Positions 7,251 to 14,052 of a stretch of DNA of 19,661 bases are shown here, in pieces. The position numbers were made by a program, and so were the translations under genes. Within the stretch, counting starts at the first letter, position 1, and each line of letters starts with the position of its first letter. The DNA is from an uncultured Muribaculaceae bacterium (lineage in GTDB: Bacteria; Bacteroidota; Bacteroidia; Bacteroidales; Muribaculaceae). A model generated the notes under the pieces. That model saw nothing but the letters and a program-made list of their open reading frames with translations. It did no database searches and was not told the DNA's origin. Location of the stretch: positions 1-19,661 of the forward strand of contig CAJUHM010000046.1 of assembly GCA_910586475.1 (NCBI GenBank), read 5' to 3'.

Positions 7251-7913
7251 ATGAAAAACATCTCTCAGAGTGAAGTGGTTGAGCGAATAAAGTTTCTGAT
7301 CCAGCAGCAGCGGGTCAGTCAGGCTCAGTTTGCACGCCGCCTCGGAATCGATCCCGCAAACCTGTCGAAACATCTTAACGGTCATCTCCCGATAACGGCC
7401 GGACTGATAAACCGGATCGCTGTCGACATGGGTGTTTCGAAGCAATGGCTGTCGACCGGTAACGATCTTCCGTATTCAAAAAATGCCTCTCATCTATGTC
7501 CGTCCGGCAGCTGCATGACACCGATCTATGACATTGATGTGACGGCAGGCCACTCCGAGCTATCGCGCGAATTCTGCGACGAGCGTGTGATCGGCGCGAT
7601 CCACCTCGACCGTATCAGTTCAGATTCGGTGATTGTGCGTGTCAACGGTGACAGCATGGAGCCGGAGATCCTCGACGGATCTTTCGTCGCGATCCGTCAG
7701 ATTTCCGATCCCGACACGATTTTCTGGGGGCAGATCTATGTCGTTGTGCTCGACGACTACAGGATGCTCAAACATCTGCGACGCCATTCCGATCCGGAAA
7801 TGGTTGTGCTCCGCAGTGCCAATCCTGCCTATGACGACATGGTGATCTCCCGCTCCAGGATACGTTCGCTCTATATTGTCGAGGCCGTCCTCAATCTGAC
7901 AGTTCGCTGCTGA
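7251..7913 (+). CDS. XRE-type transcriptional regulator with S24 (LexA/CI-like) peptidase domain
   Basis: A 220-residue DNA-binding repressor-type protein. An XRE helix-turn-helix occupies about residues 8-65, with SQAQFARRLGIDPANLSKHL (23-42) as the recognition unit. The C-terminal half is an S24 domain with Ser135 in VNGDSMEP and Lys174 in YRMLKHL. An Ala-Gly pair sits at 99-100. The spacing Ala-Gly to Ser (36) and Ser to Lys (39) is close to that of E. coli LexA (A84, S119, K156), so RecA-stimulated self-cleavage is plausible. The DNA-binding domain is CI-like, not the winged helix of LexA. No phage genes, umuDC or recA are nearby, so targets are unknown. Its last 23 bases overlap the convergent PPTase gene. 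No good promoter is seen; it may be read from tcdA. Confidence 0.88.
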   Translation: MKNISQSEVVERIKFLIQQQRVSQAQFARRLGIDPANLSKHLNGHLPITAGLINRIAVDMGVSKQWLSTGNDLPYSKNASHLCPSGSCMTPIYDIDVTAGHSELSREFCDERVIGAIHLDRISSDSVIVRVNGDSMEPEILDGSFVAIRQISDPDTIFWGQIYVVVLDDYRMLKHLRRHSDPEMVVLRSANPAYDDMVISRSRIRSLYIVEAVLNLTVRC

Positions 7914-8451
7914 CAGCCGCCATCTGTCGGTAGCCTTCCATAAAAAATAGCCGGAATCTGCGCCCGTCGGGGATTGATGCGATGTTGTTTTCAAGATCGA
8001 CATTGATTCTGCCGACAACCAGTCCGGGGGAAAGTGCGCATTTGAAAGTAGCCTCTTTTGCTGTCCATGCTTTAAGAAGGAGCGAGTCCGACGACGCATA
8101 GCGTTCTGTCTCCTGTGGCGAAAGAAAGCGTGATGCGATACGTCGCAGTTGTTCGCGATAGATTTCTATATCGATGCCTACCGGTCGGCCGTCGCGGGAA
8201 ACGGCCAGTGCCGCCCGCCCTTTGCAGTGGCTGACTGAAATCGGACGCCCCTGCCATCCCTCTACGAATGGCGATCCGTCCGGATTGTGGCCGCATGCGG
8301 ATTCCGGACCGAAGAGCGTTCTGACCAGTCCGGCGATGACAGCGCGTTCGGATGCCTGACGCGAGCGTCCGTCCGTGTAGTCCACGGAAGCTGTGAAGAC
8401 ATCAGCGTTTGCGGCGCGAAACCGGTCGGGAAGATCATTCTGAAATTTCAT
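7891..8451 (-). CDS. 4'-phosphopantetheinyl transferase superfamily protein
   Basis: The family transfers the phosphopantetheine arm of CoA to a serine of acyl or peptidyl carrier proteins. The 186-residue product has the expected magnesium/CoA-binding motifs: SVSHCKG (72-78), VGIDIE (91-96) and LLKAWTAKEATFK (125-137). The length is between AcpS and full Sfp types and normal for short Sfp-like members. I chose the ATG at 8451 because it overlaps the gldD stop as ATGA (8448-8451), the usual sign of translational coupling. The longer frame, starting at 8565, would run back into gldD. It is the last gene of the gldE-gldD-PPTase unit and meets the S24 regulator tail-to-tail with a 23-base overlap. 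The carrier protein served cannot be told from this window. Confidence 0.88.
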   Translation of the reverse strand: MKFQNDLPDRFRAANADVFTASVDYTDGRSRQASERAVIAGLVRTLFGPESACGHNPDGSPFVEGWQGRPISVSHCKGRAALAVSRDGRPVGIDIEIYREQLRRIASRFLSPQETERYASSDSLLLKAWTAKEATFKCALSPGLVVGRINVDLENNIASIPDGRRFRLFFMEGYRQMAAVSSELSD

Positions 8452-9014
8452 CGCAGATTTTTTGCGGCGGTTAACAGATCGTTGCGCAGCGCTTCGACAA
8501 CCGGTGCGACCGAATCGGCCGATGTCGGAAGGTGGTCGAGTGTGGCCGTTGCGCTGACAATCCACTTCGGTCCGGCTGAAAGTAGCTGCACCGGTGTCAG
8601 CGACGGACCGGAAGCCGACAGGATTGTCGACTGGAAATTGCCCGGCGAGACGAGATCGAAGCGTGAAGCCGGGCTGTCGCCTAAATTCAGAGCCATGCGT
8701 TCGCTGCGGTTTGCCATGATCTCCTCACGTCGCAGTGAGTCGGCTGCCCGGGAGAGGGTAAGATGGACAGTGGCATGATAGGCGGGATAGGCGATGTCGA
8801 TCCAATAGCCCTCTGCTGTAGCTCTGACAAGCCGGCAGTCTGCCGATTTATTCACACGCAAAACGACTGGCGTCGGGAACGGAGTGCACACCGTGGCCGT
8901 GTCATAAAGATCTATCCGGACAAATGCCCGCGGCCGCGGCACAGCATCCGGCTTTTTCAGACATCCCGTCAGAGCCAGTGCGATCAGCGGCATTGCGGCC
9001 GGATAGCGCTTCAT
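8448..9014 (-). CDS. gldD: Gliding motility-associated lipoprotein GldD
   Basis: GldD is an envelope lipoprotein needed for gliding in Flavobacterium and retained in many non-gliding Bacteroidota. Its biochemical role is unknown. The 188-residue product starts with a lipoprotein signal ending in LALTGC, with the lipidated Cys at 18. It then shows the family's PRPRAFVRIDL (26-36), like the PKPRGYFRI core of homologues, followed by a TP-FP-TP region (about 44-49) and a WIDIAYPAYHATVHLTL stretch (about 71-87). The match is clear but divergent. Its ATG at 9014 overlaps the gldE stop as ATGA (9011-9014), and its stop overlaps the next start in the same way. This order, gldE then gldD, is the one known in Flavobacterium. 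Confidence 0.85.
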   Translation of the reverse strand: MKRYPAAMPLIALALTGCLKKPDAVPRPRAFVRIDLYDTATVCTPFPTPVVLRVNKSADCRLVRATAEGYWIDIAYPAYHATVHLTLSRAADSLRREEIMANRSERMALNLGDSPASRFDLVSPGNFQSTILSASGPSLTPVQLLSAGPKWIVSATATLDHLPTSADSVAPVVEALRNDLLTAAKNLR

Positions 9015-10372
9015 TGTTCTCCGGTGTTGGTCGGTTGCTGAATGTCGGACATCACCTTCACCCGCACCGATGTGATGCGGTGGTTGTCAATGTCGAGAAT
9101 CAGAAAGCGGCAGCGACCGTAGACAAGCGGTTCTTTTTCTTTCGGGAAGTCGCCGCGGATTGCAAGGAGCATTCCGGCGAGAGTCTCGCAATCCTGTGTG
9201 ACGTCGGCATAGTCCGCTTCGTCGAGCCCGATGATCCGGAAGAAATCGCTCAGGATTGTCTTTCCTTCGAAAATATAGGTGTCGTCGGGAAGTTTGCGGT
9301 AGGTTTTCTGTTCGTCGTCATATTCGTCATTGATGTCCCCGACAATTTCCTCAAGGACATCCTCGAGAGTGACGATTCCCTGCGTTCCGCCGAACTCGTC
9401 GACAACTACAGCCATGTGGAGCCGCCGTCCGCGGAAATCTTCGAGAAGGTCGTCGATCATTCGTGACTCCGGAACGAAGTAGGGCTTGCGCAGCAGTTTC
9501 TGCCATTCGAAAGAATCGTCGACTGTCCCGATATAGGGGAGAAGATCGCGCGAGTAAAGAATTCCCTGGATATCGTCCTGTGAGTTGCGGTAGACGGGGA
9601 TGCGGGAGTAGCCGCTCCCGAGCACTACTTTCATCACCTCGCTGAATTTCGCTGAGATCTCGATGTCAGTCATGTCGACGCGCGGAGTCATCACCTCTGA
9701 TGCGTTCGTGTCGCCGAAACGGAGAATGCCTTCAAGCATTTCCTTGTTGTCCGTCCCTTTGACATCGGTGATTTCGAGAGCCTGCGAAAGTTCTTCCGGT
9801 GTCACGTCATGGTTTTTCTTGACAACAACGCGGTTGACGATTCCGGAGCTTCCGACAAGCAGCGACGCCAGCGGCCGCAGCACAGTCGACAGCAGTCCGA
9901 CCCCTCCGGACGAGAAGCGCACCCAGCGTAAATTGTTGGAATTGGCGATAAGTTTAGGCAGGATTTCCCCGAAAAGTAGAATGAGAAATGTCAGGATGAC
10001 CGTCTGAAGTATGAAGCTGACAACTTCGGGCATTCCTGAGAAAACCGGGCCGAGAGCGAAGTTGCAGAGCACAACGATGGTTACGTTGACCAGATTGTTG
10101 GCGATAAGGATTGTGGCCAGCAGCCGTTCGGGCGACGCGAATAGTTTTCTGATGCGCGGACCGACCGGCTCGTTATCGAGCTCATCGAGTTCAGGCGGAG
10201 TAAGCGAAAAAAATGCTATTTCACTTCCGGAAACGAAGCCTGAGATGAGCAGAGCGACGAGCGCACATGCGAGCGCTATCGTCTGCGGAAGACCGAAATC
10301 TATGGCTGACGTGATAATGAAAGCCGGCAGGGATAATAAAGGGTCTGTGGCCGGTAAGGGATCTATATCCAA
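9011..10372 (-). CDS. gldE: Gliding motility-associated protein GldE (CNNM/CBS/CorC-HlyC family)
   Basis: An inner-membrane protein related to CorC/TlyC and CNNM transporters. In Flavobacterium extra GldE can partly compensate for altered GldD. From the TTG at 10372 the product has 453 residues: a CNNM membrane domain (about 25-200, with SGSEIAFFSL and FGEILPKLIA), a CBS pair (about 220-345, including MTPRVDM and VVVDEFGGTQGIVTLEDVLEEIVGDI), and a CorC_HlyC domain (about 355-440). The frame is open to a TTG at 10411, but that codon lies in a 9-bp hairpin only about 15 bases after the predicted transcription start. The TTG at 10372 gives an N-terminus MDIDPLPATDPLL that fits the family better. 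The start choice is inference. The gene heads a three-gene unit with gldD and PPTase. Confidence 0.88.
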   Translation of the reverse strand: MDIDPLPATDPLLSLPAFIITSAIDFGLPQTIALACALVALLISGFVSGSEIAFFSLTPPELDELDNEPVGPRIRKLFASPERLLATILIANNLVNVTIVVLCNFALGPVFSGMPEVVSFILQTVILTFLILLFGEILPKLIANSNNLRWVRFSSGGVGLLSTVLRPLASLLVGSSGIVNRVVVKKNHDVTPEELSQALEITDVKGTDNKEMLEGILRFGDTNASEVMTPRVDMTDIEISAKFSEVMKVVLGSGYSRIPVYRNSQDDIQGILYSRDLLPYIGTVDDSFEWQKLLRKPYFVPESRMIDDLLEDFRGRRLHMAVVVDEFGGTQGIVTLEDVLEEIVGDINDEYDDEQKTYRKLPDDTYIFEGKTILSDFFRIIGLDEADYADVTQDCETLAGMLLAIRGDFPKEKEPLVYGRCRFLILDIDNHRITSVRVKVMSDIQQPTNTGEQ

Positions 10373-10397
10373 TTTAATGAGGTTTAAGTGAACGATG

Positions 10398-10421
10398 AAG
10401 ACGGGTTGCAAGACCCGTCTT
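10398..10421 (-). other. 5'-terminal hairpin in the gldE leader
   Basis: AAGACGGGT (10398-10406) and ACCCGTCTT (10413-10421) form a 9-bp perfect stem with a 6-base loop. It begins about 5 bases after the expected start of the gldE transcript. There is no following T-tract, so it is more likely an mRNA stabiliser or regulatory stem than a terminator. Confidence 0.6.
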
Positions 10422-10432
10422 GAAATTTCTTA

Positions 10433-10463
10433 CAAAGTTAGTAACCTTTTTGTTAACTTCCAA
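10433..10463 (-). promoter_or_regulatory. Bacteroidota promoter for gldE-gldD-PPTase
   Basis: On the minus strand TTG (10463-10461) is followed after 20 bases by TAACTTTG (10440-10433), a complete -33/-7 match. It sits directly after the stop codon of the 10465-10992 gene. Transcription should begin near 10427. Confidence 0.75.
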
Positions 10464-10464
10464 A

Positions 10465-10992
10465 TCAGAGCATTCTGAGAGCGCGGAGGGCTTCGAGAAT
10501 CTCGAAGCGTGTCATGTGGCGGCGCTGTTTGAGTGTCAGTGCGAAGTCGTGGCAGATGCCCTGCACGCCGCGGTGGGTGAAGACGCGGGTCAGATAGACA
10601 TAGTTTTTGTCAAAAATGCGGCGGGTTTCGTCGTCGTCGAGCTGACAGGTCGAGCGGCCCTCTTCGATCATAAGGTCGAGAAGGTTCTGTTTGGTCGGTT
10701 TGTCAATCGATCCGTTTTCCAGAACGGTGCGGCGGCACATGATATTGGCCATAGCGGCCGCCATCGAGAGGTTGAAATGTTTCAGAATGGTGTTCCAGGC
10801 GCTTTTTGCCGATAGGCCGGGATTGCCCGTAAAGAAAAAGTCGCTGGCATATTCGATCAGTGAATCCGGAGTGGAGTCAAGGTTTACCCCGGCGATCAGT
10901 TCGTCTCCTTCCATGACGATAAAGGCCACTGTCATGCCGGTTGCTCCGTAGCACCGGTCGTCTTCGTTGCGATAACTTAGCTTTGTTTCCAT
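10465..10992 (-). CDS. Hypothetical protein, 175 residues
   Basis: I do not recognise this family. The ATG at 10992 (METKLSYRNEDD) is preferred to one 45 bases upstream, whose extra residues (MRNQLPKCLRMCYKN) look unlike a protein start. The product is soluble with no signal peptide. Residues 1-50 look like an alpha/beta unit (VAFIVMEGDELIAGVNLD). Residues 55-175 are mostly helical and basic, with several Cys/His (MCRRTV near 85-90, STCQLDDDETRRIFDKNYVYL at 114-134, HRGVQGICHDF at 140-150). The C-terminus is TRFEILEALRALRML. The frame and codon use support a real gene. The gldE promoter begins just after its stop, so it is probably transcribed separately from gldE. Confidence 0.72.
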   Translation of the reverse strand: METKLSYRNEDDRCYGATGMTVAFIVMEGDELIAGVNLDSTPDSLIEYASDFFFTGNPGLSAKSAWNTILKHFNLSMAAAMANIMCRRTVLENGSIDKPTKQNLLDLMIEEGRSTCQLDDDETRRIFDKNYVYLTRVFTHRGVQGICHDFALTLKQRRHMTRFEILEALRALRML

Positions 10993-11034
10993 GTTTTTAT
11001 AACACATTCGGAGGCATTTTGGAAGTTGATTCCG

Positions 11035-11065
11035 CAAAAAAAATTAAGAGGTCGTTTAATAACAA
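11035..11065 (-). promoter_or_regulatory. Degenerate promoter candidate for the 175-residue gene
   Basis: On the minus strand TTG (11065-11063) is followed after 20 bases by TTTTTTTG (11042-11035), one base from TAnnTTTG. The start of transcription would fall near 11029, about 37 bases before the ATG. The poly-T run makes a chance match possible. Confidence 0.35.
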
Positions 11066-11073
11066 GTGTTATG

Positions 11074-11135
11074 CCGGAGTCAATTCTCCTGGGCGAATCT
11101 CTTACCGAAGTCCTCCTCAATAGAATGGACTCCGG
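11074..11135. repeat. 13-bp inverted repeat with one mismatch in a gene-free region
   Basis: CCGGAGTCAATTC (11074-11086) pairs with GAATGGACTCCGG (11123-11135) at 12 of 13 positions around a 36-base loop. It lies in the 266-base gap between the 175-residue gene and the BI-1 gene. No protein frame there is convincing. It could be part of a structured RNA, an mRNA tail or a decayed element. Confidence 0.4.
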
Positions 11136-11200
11136 ATTTCGCAGTCGCTGTTGCCCGGCCTCTAATTTGCGTCTTATCCTCCGTCAGATATTTTTACAGA

Positions 11201-11247
11201 CGGCAACCCATCGGCCCGAGCGGTCTGTCGGTGTCGATGGGTTGCCG
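11201..11247 (-). terminator. Long hairpin just after the BI-1 gene, terminator without T-tract
   Basis: CGGCAACCCATCG (11201-11213) and CGATGGGTTGCCG (11235-11247) form a 13-bp perfect stem. The 21-base loop can fold further (CCGA 11216-11219 with TCGG 11228-11231). It lies 11 bases past the BI-1 stop codon, where a terminator belongs, but the sequence beyond it on the minus strand (TCTGTAAAAATATC) lacks a T-run. It may act as a 3'-end stabiliser instead. Confidence 0.5.
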
Positions 11248-11258
11248 GTAAAGGTTCG

Positions 11259-11969
11259 TTAGTTGCGATTTCCGATGAGACGGAGAAGATAGATGAACAG
11301 GTTGATGAAGTCCAGATAGAGATTCAGGGCTCCGATTGTTGCTACTTTGCCGAGCGATTCATCGGGTGCGTAGAGCGCCATCTGTTTGATGCGCTGTGTG
11401 TCCCATGCCGTCAGACCGATGAAGATGAGCACTCCTGCAATCGAGATTCCATATTCAAGGGCGGAGCTGTGGAGAAACAGGTTGACTACCGAGACAATGA
11501 TCAGACCGAAGAGAGCCATGACAACGAAGGTTCCGAATCGGGTCAGGTCTTTAGTCGTGAAATAGCCGTAGATGGACATCGCTCCGAACACTCCGGCAGT
11601 TATGAAGAATGTCTTGAAAATCGAACTTCCTGTGTAGATGTAGAAGATTGGGGTAAGTGTCAGACCGTTGACAACTGCAAAGAGGTAGAATAGCAGCGAC
11701 GCTACCGGAGAACTCAGTTTGTTGATCGCTCCGGAGATCGCGAATACCAGACCGATCTCAATGAGAAACAGAATCCAGATTGCTGCCGTATGGCTATACA
11801 TCAGATTCATAACGGTTCCCGATGAGGCTGCGAAGAGAGCGACCAGAGCTGAAACGATCAGACCGAGGGTCATTTTCAGGAAAACCTGACGCATTACAAG
11901 GGTAAGACGCCCCGACTGGCTCGAGTCGACCGGCTGGGAGAGATTGTTGTAGAAATTGTTCAGATCCAT
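11259..11969 (-). CDS. Bax inhibitor-1/YccA family membrane protein
   Basis: A 236-residue integral inner-membrane protein with seven predicted helices (about 28-48, 60-80, 88-108, 120-137, 147-167, 172-190 and 208-230) and a short soluble N-terminus. The family signature LTAWDTQRIKQMA (186-198) holds Asp190, and LYLDFINLFIYLLRLIGNRN (217-236) holds Asp220. These probably correspond to the aspartate pair that gates calcium leak in bacterial BsYetJ. The family is linked to calcium permeability and, in E. coli YccA, to FtsH modulation; the role here is not known. It lies 59 bases after argS on the same strand with no clear promoter between them, so it may share the argS transcript. A strong hairpin follows its stop. 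Confidence 0.93.
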   Translation of the reverse strand: MDLNNFYNNLSQPVDSSQSGRLTLVMRQVFLKMTLGLIVSALVALFAASSGTVMNLMYSHTAAIWILFLIEIGLVFAISGAINKLSSPVASLLFYLFAVVNGLTLTPIFYIYTGSSIFKTFFITAGVFGAMSIYGYFTTKDLTRFGTFVVMALFGLIIVSVVNLFLHSSALEYGISIAGVLIFIGLTAWDTQRIKQMALYAPDESLGKVATIGALNLYLDFINLFIYLLRLIGNRN

Positions 11970-12028
11970 ATTGAGTGGAATTTAAGAAGTTTGTTTAAGA
12001 GAGTGAGAGCAAAAACTGTGCCGTTTTT

Positions 12029-13816
12029 TTACATGCGGTCCGGTACCTCGATTCCGAGCAGACTCATGGCCGATGCGATTGTGCGGGCCGATGCGTCGGA
12101 GAGCGCCAGACGGAGAGAGCGTTTCTCTTCGTCCGTCTCTTTAAGGATCGAGCAGTCATGGTAGAACTGGTTGTATTCCTTAGCAAGCTCATAGACATAG
12201 TTGGCGATCAGGGCCGGACTCAGTGAGCGGCCGGCTTCGGCCACGAGCGCCGGATAGTCGGCCAGACGCTGGATGAGCGCGATTTCGCGGTCGCCCGGAA
12301 CAGCCATGATAAATTCGCCGATAGTGAAGCCCGCTTCAGTGGCGCGGCGCAGGACGGAGCGGATTCGTGCGTGGGTGTACTGGATGAACGGACCTGTGTT
12401 GCCGTTGAAATCGATCGATTCGGCCGGATTGAAGGTCATGTTCTTGCGCGGGTCGACCTTCAGAAGGAAATATTTCAGCGCGCCAAGACCGACCATCTCG
12501 GTGATCGATTTGATTTCGTCGGGAGTGCATCCGTCGAGCTGGCCGCGTTCGGAGCTGACGGTGCGGGCCGTGTTGACCATTTCGTCCATCAGGTCGTCAG
12601 CGTCCACGACGGTTCCCTCGCGGCTCTTCATCTTGCCGTTGGGCAGTTCAACCATGCCGTATGAGAAGTGGACGAGGTCTTTGCCCCATTTGAAGCCAAG
12701 GCGGTCGAGCAGCAGTGAAAGCACCTGGAAGTGATAGTTCTGTTCGTTGCCGACAACGTAGATCATACGGTCAATGGGGTAGTCGTCGAAACGCATCCGG
12801 GCTGTGCCGATGTCCTGGGTCATATAGACCGAAGTGCCGTCCGAACGGAGCAGCAGCTTGTGGTCCAGGCCTTCGGCGGTCAGATCTGCCCAGACAGACC
12901 CATCCTCCTTGCGGTACATAAGGCCCTTTTCAAGACCTTCGAGCACCTTTTCCTTACCCTGCAGGTAGGTCGAGCTTTCGTAATAGATCTTGTCGAATCC
13001 GACACCCATGCGTTCGTAGGTTTCGTCGAAACCGGCATAGACCCAGTTGTTCATCATTTCCCAAAGCGAGCGGACTTCCGGATCATTGTTTTCCCATTTA
13101 CGGAGCATCGCGCGCGCTTCCTGCATAAGAGCCGACGCTCCTTCTGCTTCCTCTTTGCTCATTCCTTTCTCCATCAGTTCGGCGACTTCGGCCTTGAAGT
13201 GCTTGTCGAAAAGAACATAGAAGTCGCCGATCAGGTGGTCGCCCTTCTTGCCGGCTTTCTCCGGGGTGATTCCTTCGCCCCACTTCTGCCAGGCGAGCAT
13301 CGATTTGCAGATGTGGATGCCGCGGTCGTTGACGATATTGGTCTTGACAACGCGGTTGCCGCAGGCTGCGAGAATACGCGAAAGTGAGTTGCCCAGAAGG
13401 ATGTTGCGGACGTGGCCGAGATGAAGTGGCTTGTTGGTGTTGGGCGACGAATATTCGATCATGACCAGCGGCGACTCTTCGCTCGCGGCGGTCATTCCGT
13501 AGTTGTCTGTGGCTGTGATATGCTGGAGCACCGACGACCAGAAGGTCGGCTCGATGACTAAATTCAGGAAGCCCTTGACGACATTGAAACGCGCAACGGC
13601 CGGTTCGTTGTCGACGAGCCATTCGCCGATTTCTTTGCCGACTGCCTCCGGCGATTTGCGGGCTGCTTTGACCCACGGAAACACAACGATCGTCAGGTTG
13701 CCTTCAAACTCCTTGCGGGTAGTTTGCGGTGTGATTGTCGAGGGGTCTGCGTCGATTCCATACAACTCTTTGACTGCGAGGCCTACTGCCTGCGCTATGA
13801 TCTTATCAAGTGACAT
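12029..13816 (-). CDS. argS: Arginine--tRNA ligase
   Basis: The enzyme attaches arginine to tRNA-Arg in the cytosol. The 595-residue length is normal for Bacteroidota ArgRS. It has the N-terminal tRNA-recognition domain (about 1-100), the class I HIGH motif as HLGHVRN (132-138) within SPNTNKPLHLGHVRN, and QDIGTARMRFDDY (334-346). The KMSKS-like loop is KMKSREGTVV (395-404), and the DALR anticodon-binding domain covers about 475-595. The ATG at 13816 fits the family N-terminus. The promoter lies about 170 bases upstream, giving an unusually long leader with a hairpin close to the start codon. Confidence 0.97.
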   Translation of the reverse strand: MSLDKIIAQAVGLAVKELYGIDADPSTITPQTTRKEFEGNLTIVVFPWVKAARKSPEAVGKEIGEWLVDNEPAVARFNVVKGFLNLVIEPTFWSSVLQHITATDNYGMTAASEESPLVMIEYSSPNTNKPLHLGHVRNILLGNSLSRILAACGNRVVKTNIVNDRGIHICKSMLAWQKWGEGITPEKAGKKGDHLIGDFYVLFDKHFKAEVAELMEKGMSKEEAEGASALMQEARAMLRKWENNDPEVRSLWEMMNNWVYAGFDETYERMGVGFDKIYYESSTYLQGKEKVLEGLEKGLMYRKEDGSVWADLTAEGLDHKLLLRSDGTSVYMTQDIGTARMRFDDYPIDRMIYVVGNEQNYHFQVLSLLLDRLGFKWGKDLVHFSYGMVELPNGKMKSREGTVVDADDLMDEMVNTARTVSSERGQLDGCTPDEIKSITEMVGLGALKYFLLKVDPRKNMTFNPAESIDFNGNTGPFIQYTHARIRSVLRRATEAGFTIGEFIMAVPGDREIALIQRLADYPALVAEAGRSLSPALIANYVYELAKEYNQFYHDCSILKETDEEKRSLRLALSDASARTIASAMSLLGIEVPDRM

Positions 13817-13834
13817 GTCTGTTATTAGTGAATT

Positions 13835-13851
13835 TTAAGTAGGTTACTTAA
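13835..13851 (-). promoter_or_regulatory. Hairpin in the argS leader near the start codon
   Basis: TTAAGTA and TACTTAA make a perfect 7-bp stem with a 3-base loop, ending 18 bases before the argS ATG. It could affect ribosome access. The stem is AT-rich and therefore weak. Confidence 0.4.
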
Positions 13852-13991
13852 TCGGGTATATTTTGACTGGCCGGAACCCTCCCTGACCGCTGGTCGGCGG
13901 TGGGGGCGGTGGGCGGTCGTTGGAGAGTGTCTGGATTTCAAGAAGTGCGATTTTATTTAATCGTGTTAAAACCAGACTGGCTCTTAGATTG

Positions 13992-14021
13992 CAAAATTAC
14001 AGATTTTAATGCTGACAGCAA
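13992..14021 (-). promoter_or_regulatory. Bacteroidota promoter for argS
   Basis: On the minus strand TTG (14021-14019) is followed after 19 bases by TAATTTTG (13999-13992), a complete -33/-7 match. It lies between the wbqC stop and argS. The start near 13986 leaves a leader of about 170 bases. Confidence 0.75.
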
Positions 14022-14052
14022 AATTCTCCTTGCGGAATCGGTTGAAAATTAC

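Noticed and set aside
8452..8565. Longer N-terminus for the PPTase gene starting at 8565
   Set aside because: The extra 38 residues are low-complexity, basic and wholly inside gldD. The ATGA junction at 8448-8451 explains the start better.
11026..11262. 78-codon plus-strand frame between the 175-residue gene and BI-1
   Set aside because: It has no promoter, runs through both inverted repeats, and its translation lacks hydrophobic or domain patterns.
12731..13387. 218-codon plus-strand frame opposite argS
   Set aside because: argS is intact with all class I motifs. The antisense translation has no family features.
13878..13917. G-rich plus-strand run as a G-quadruplex
   Set aside because: Only two runs have three or more Gs, and the argS transcript carries the C-rich strand, so an RNA quadruplex there is not supported.
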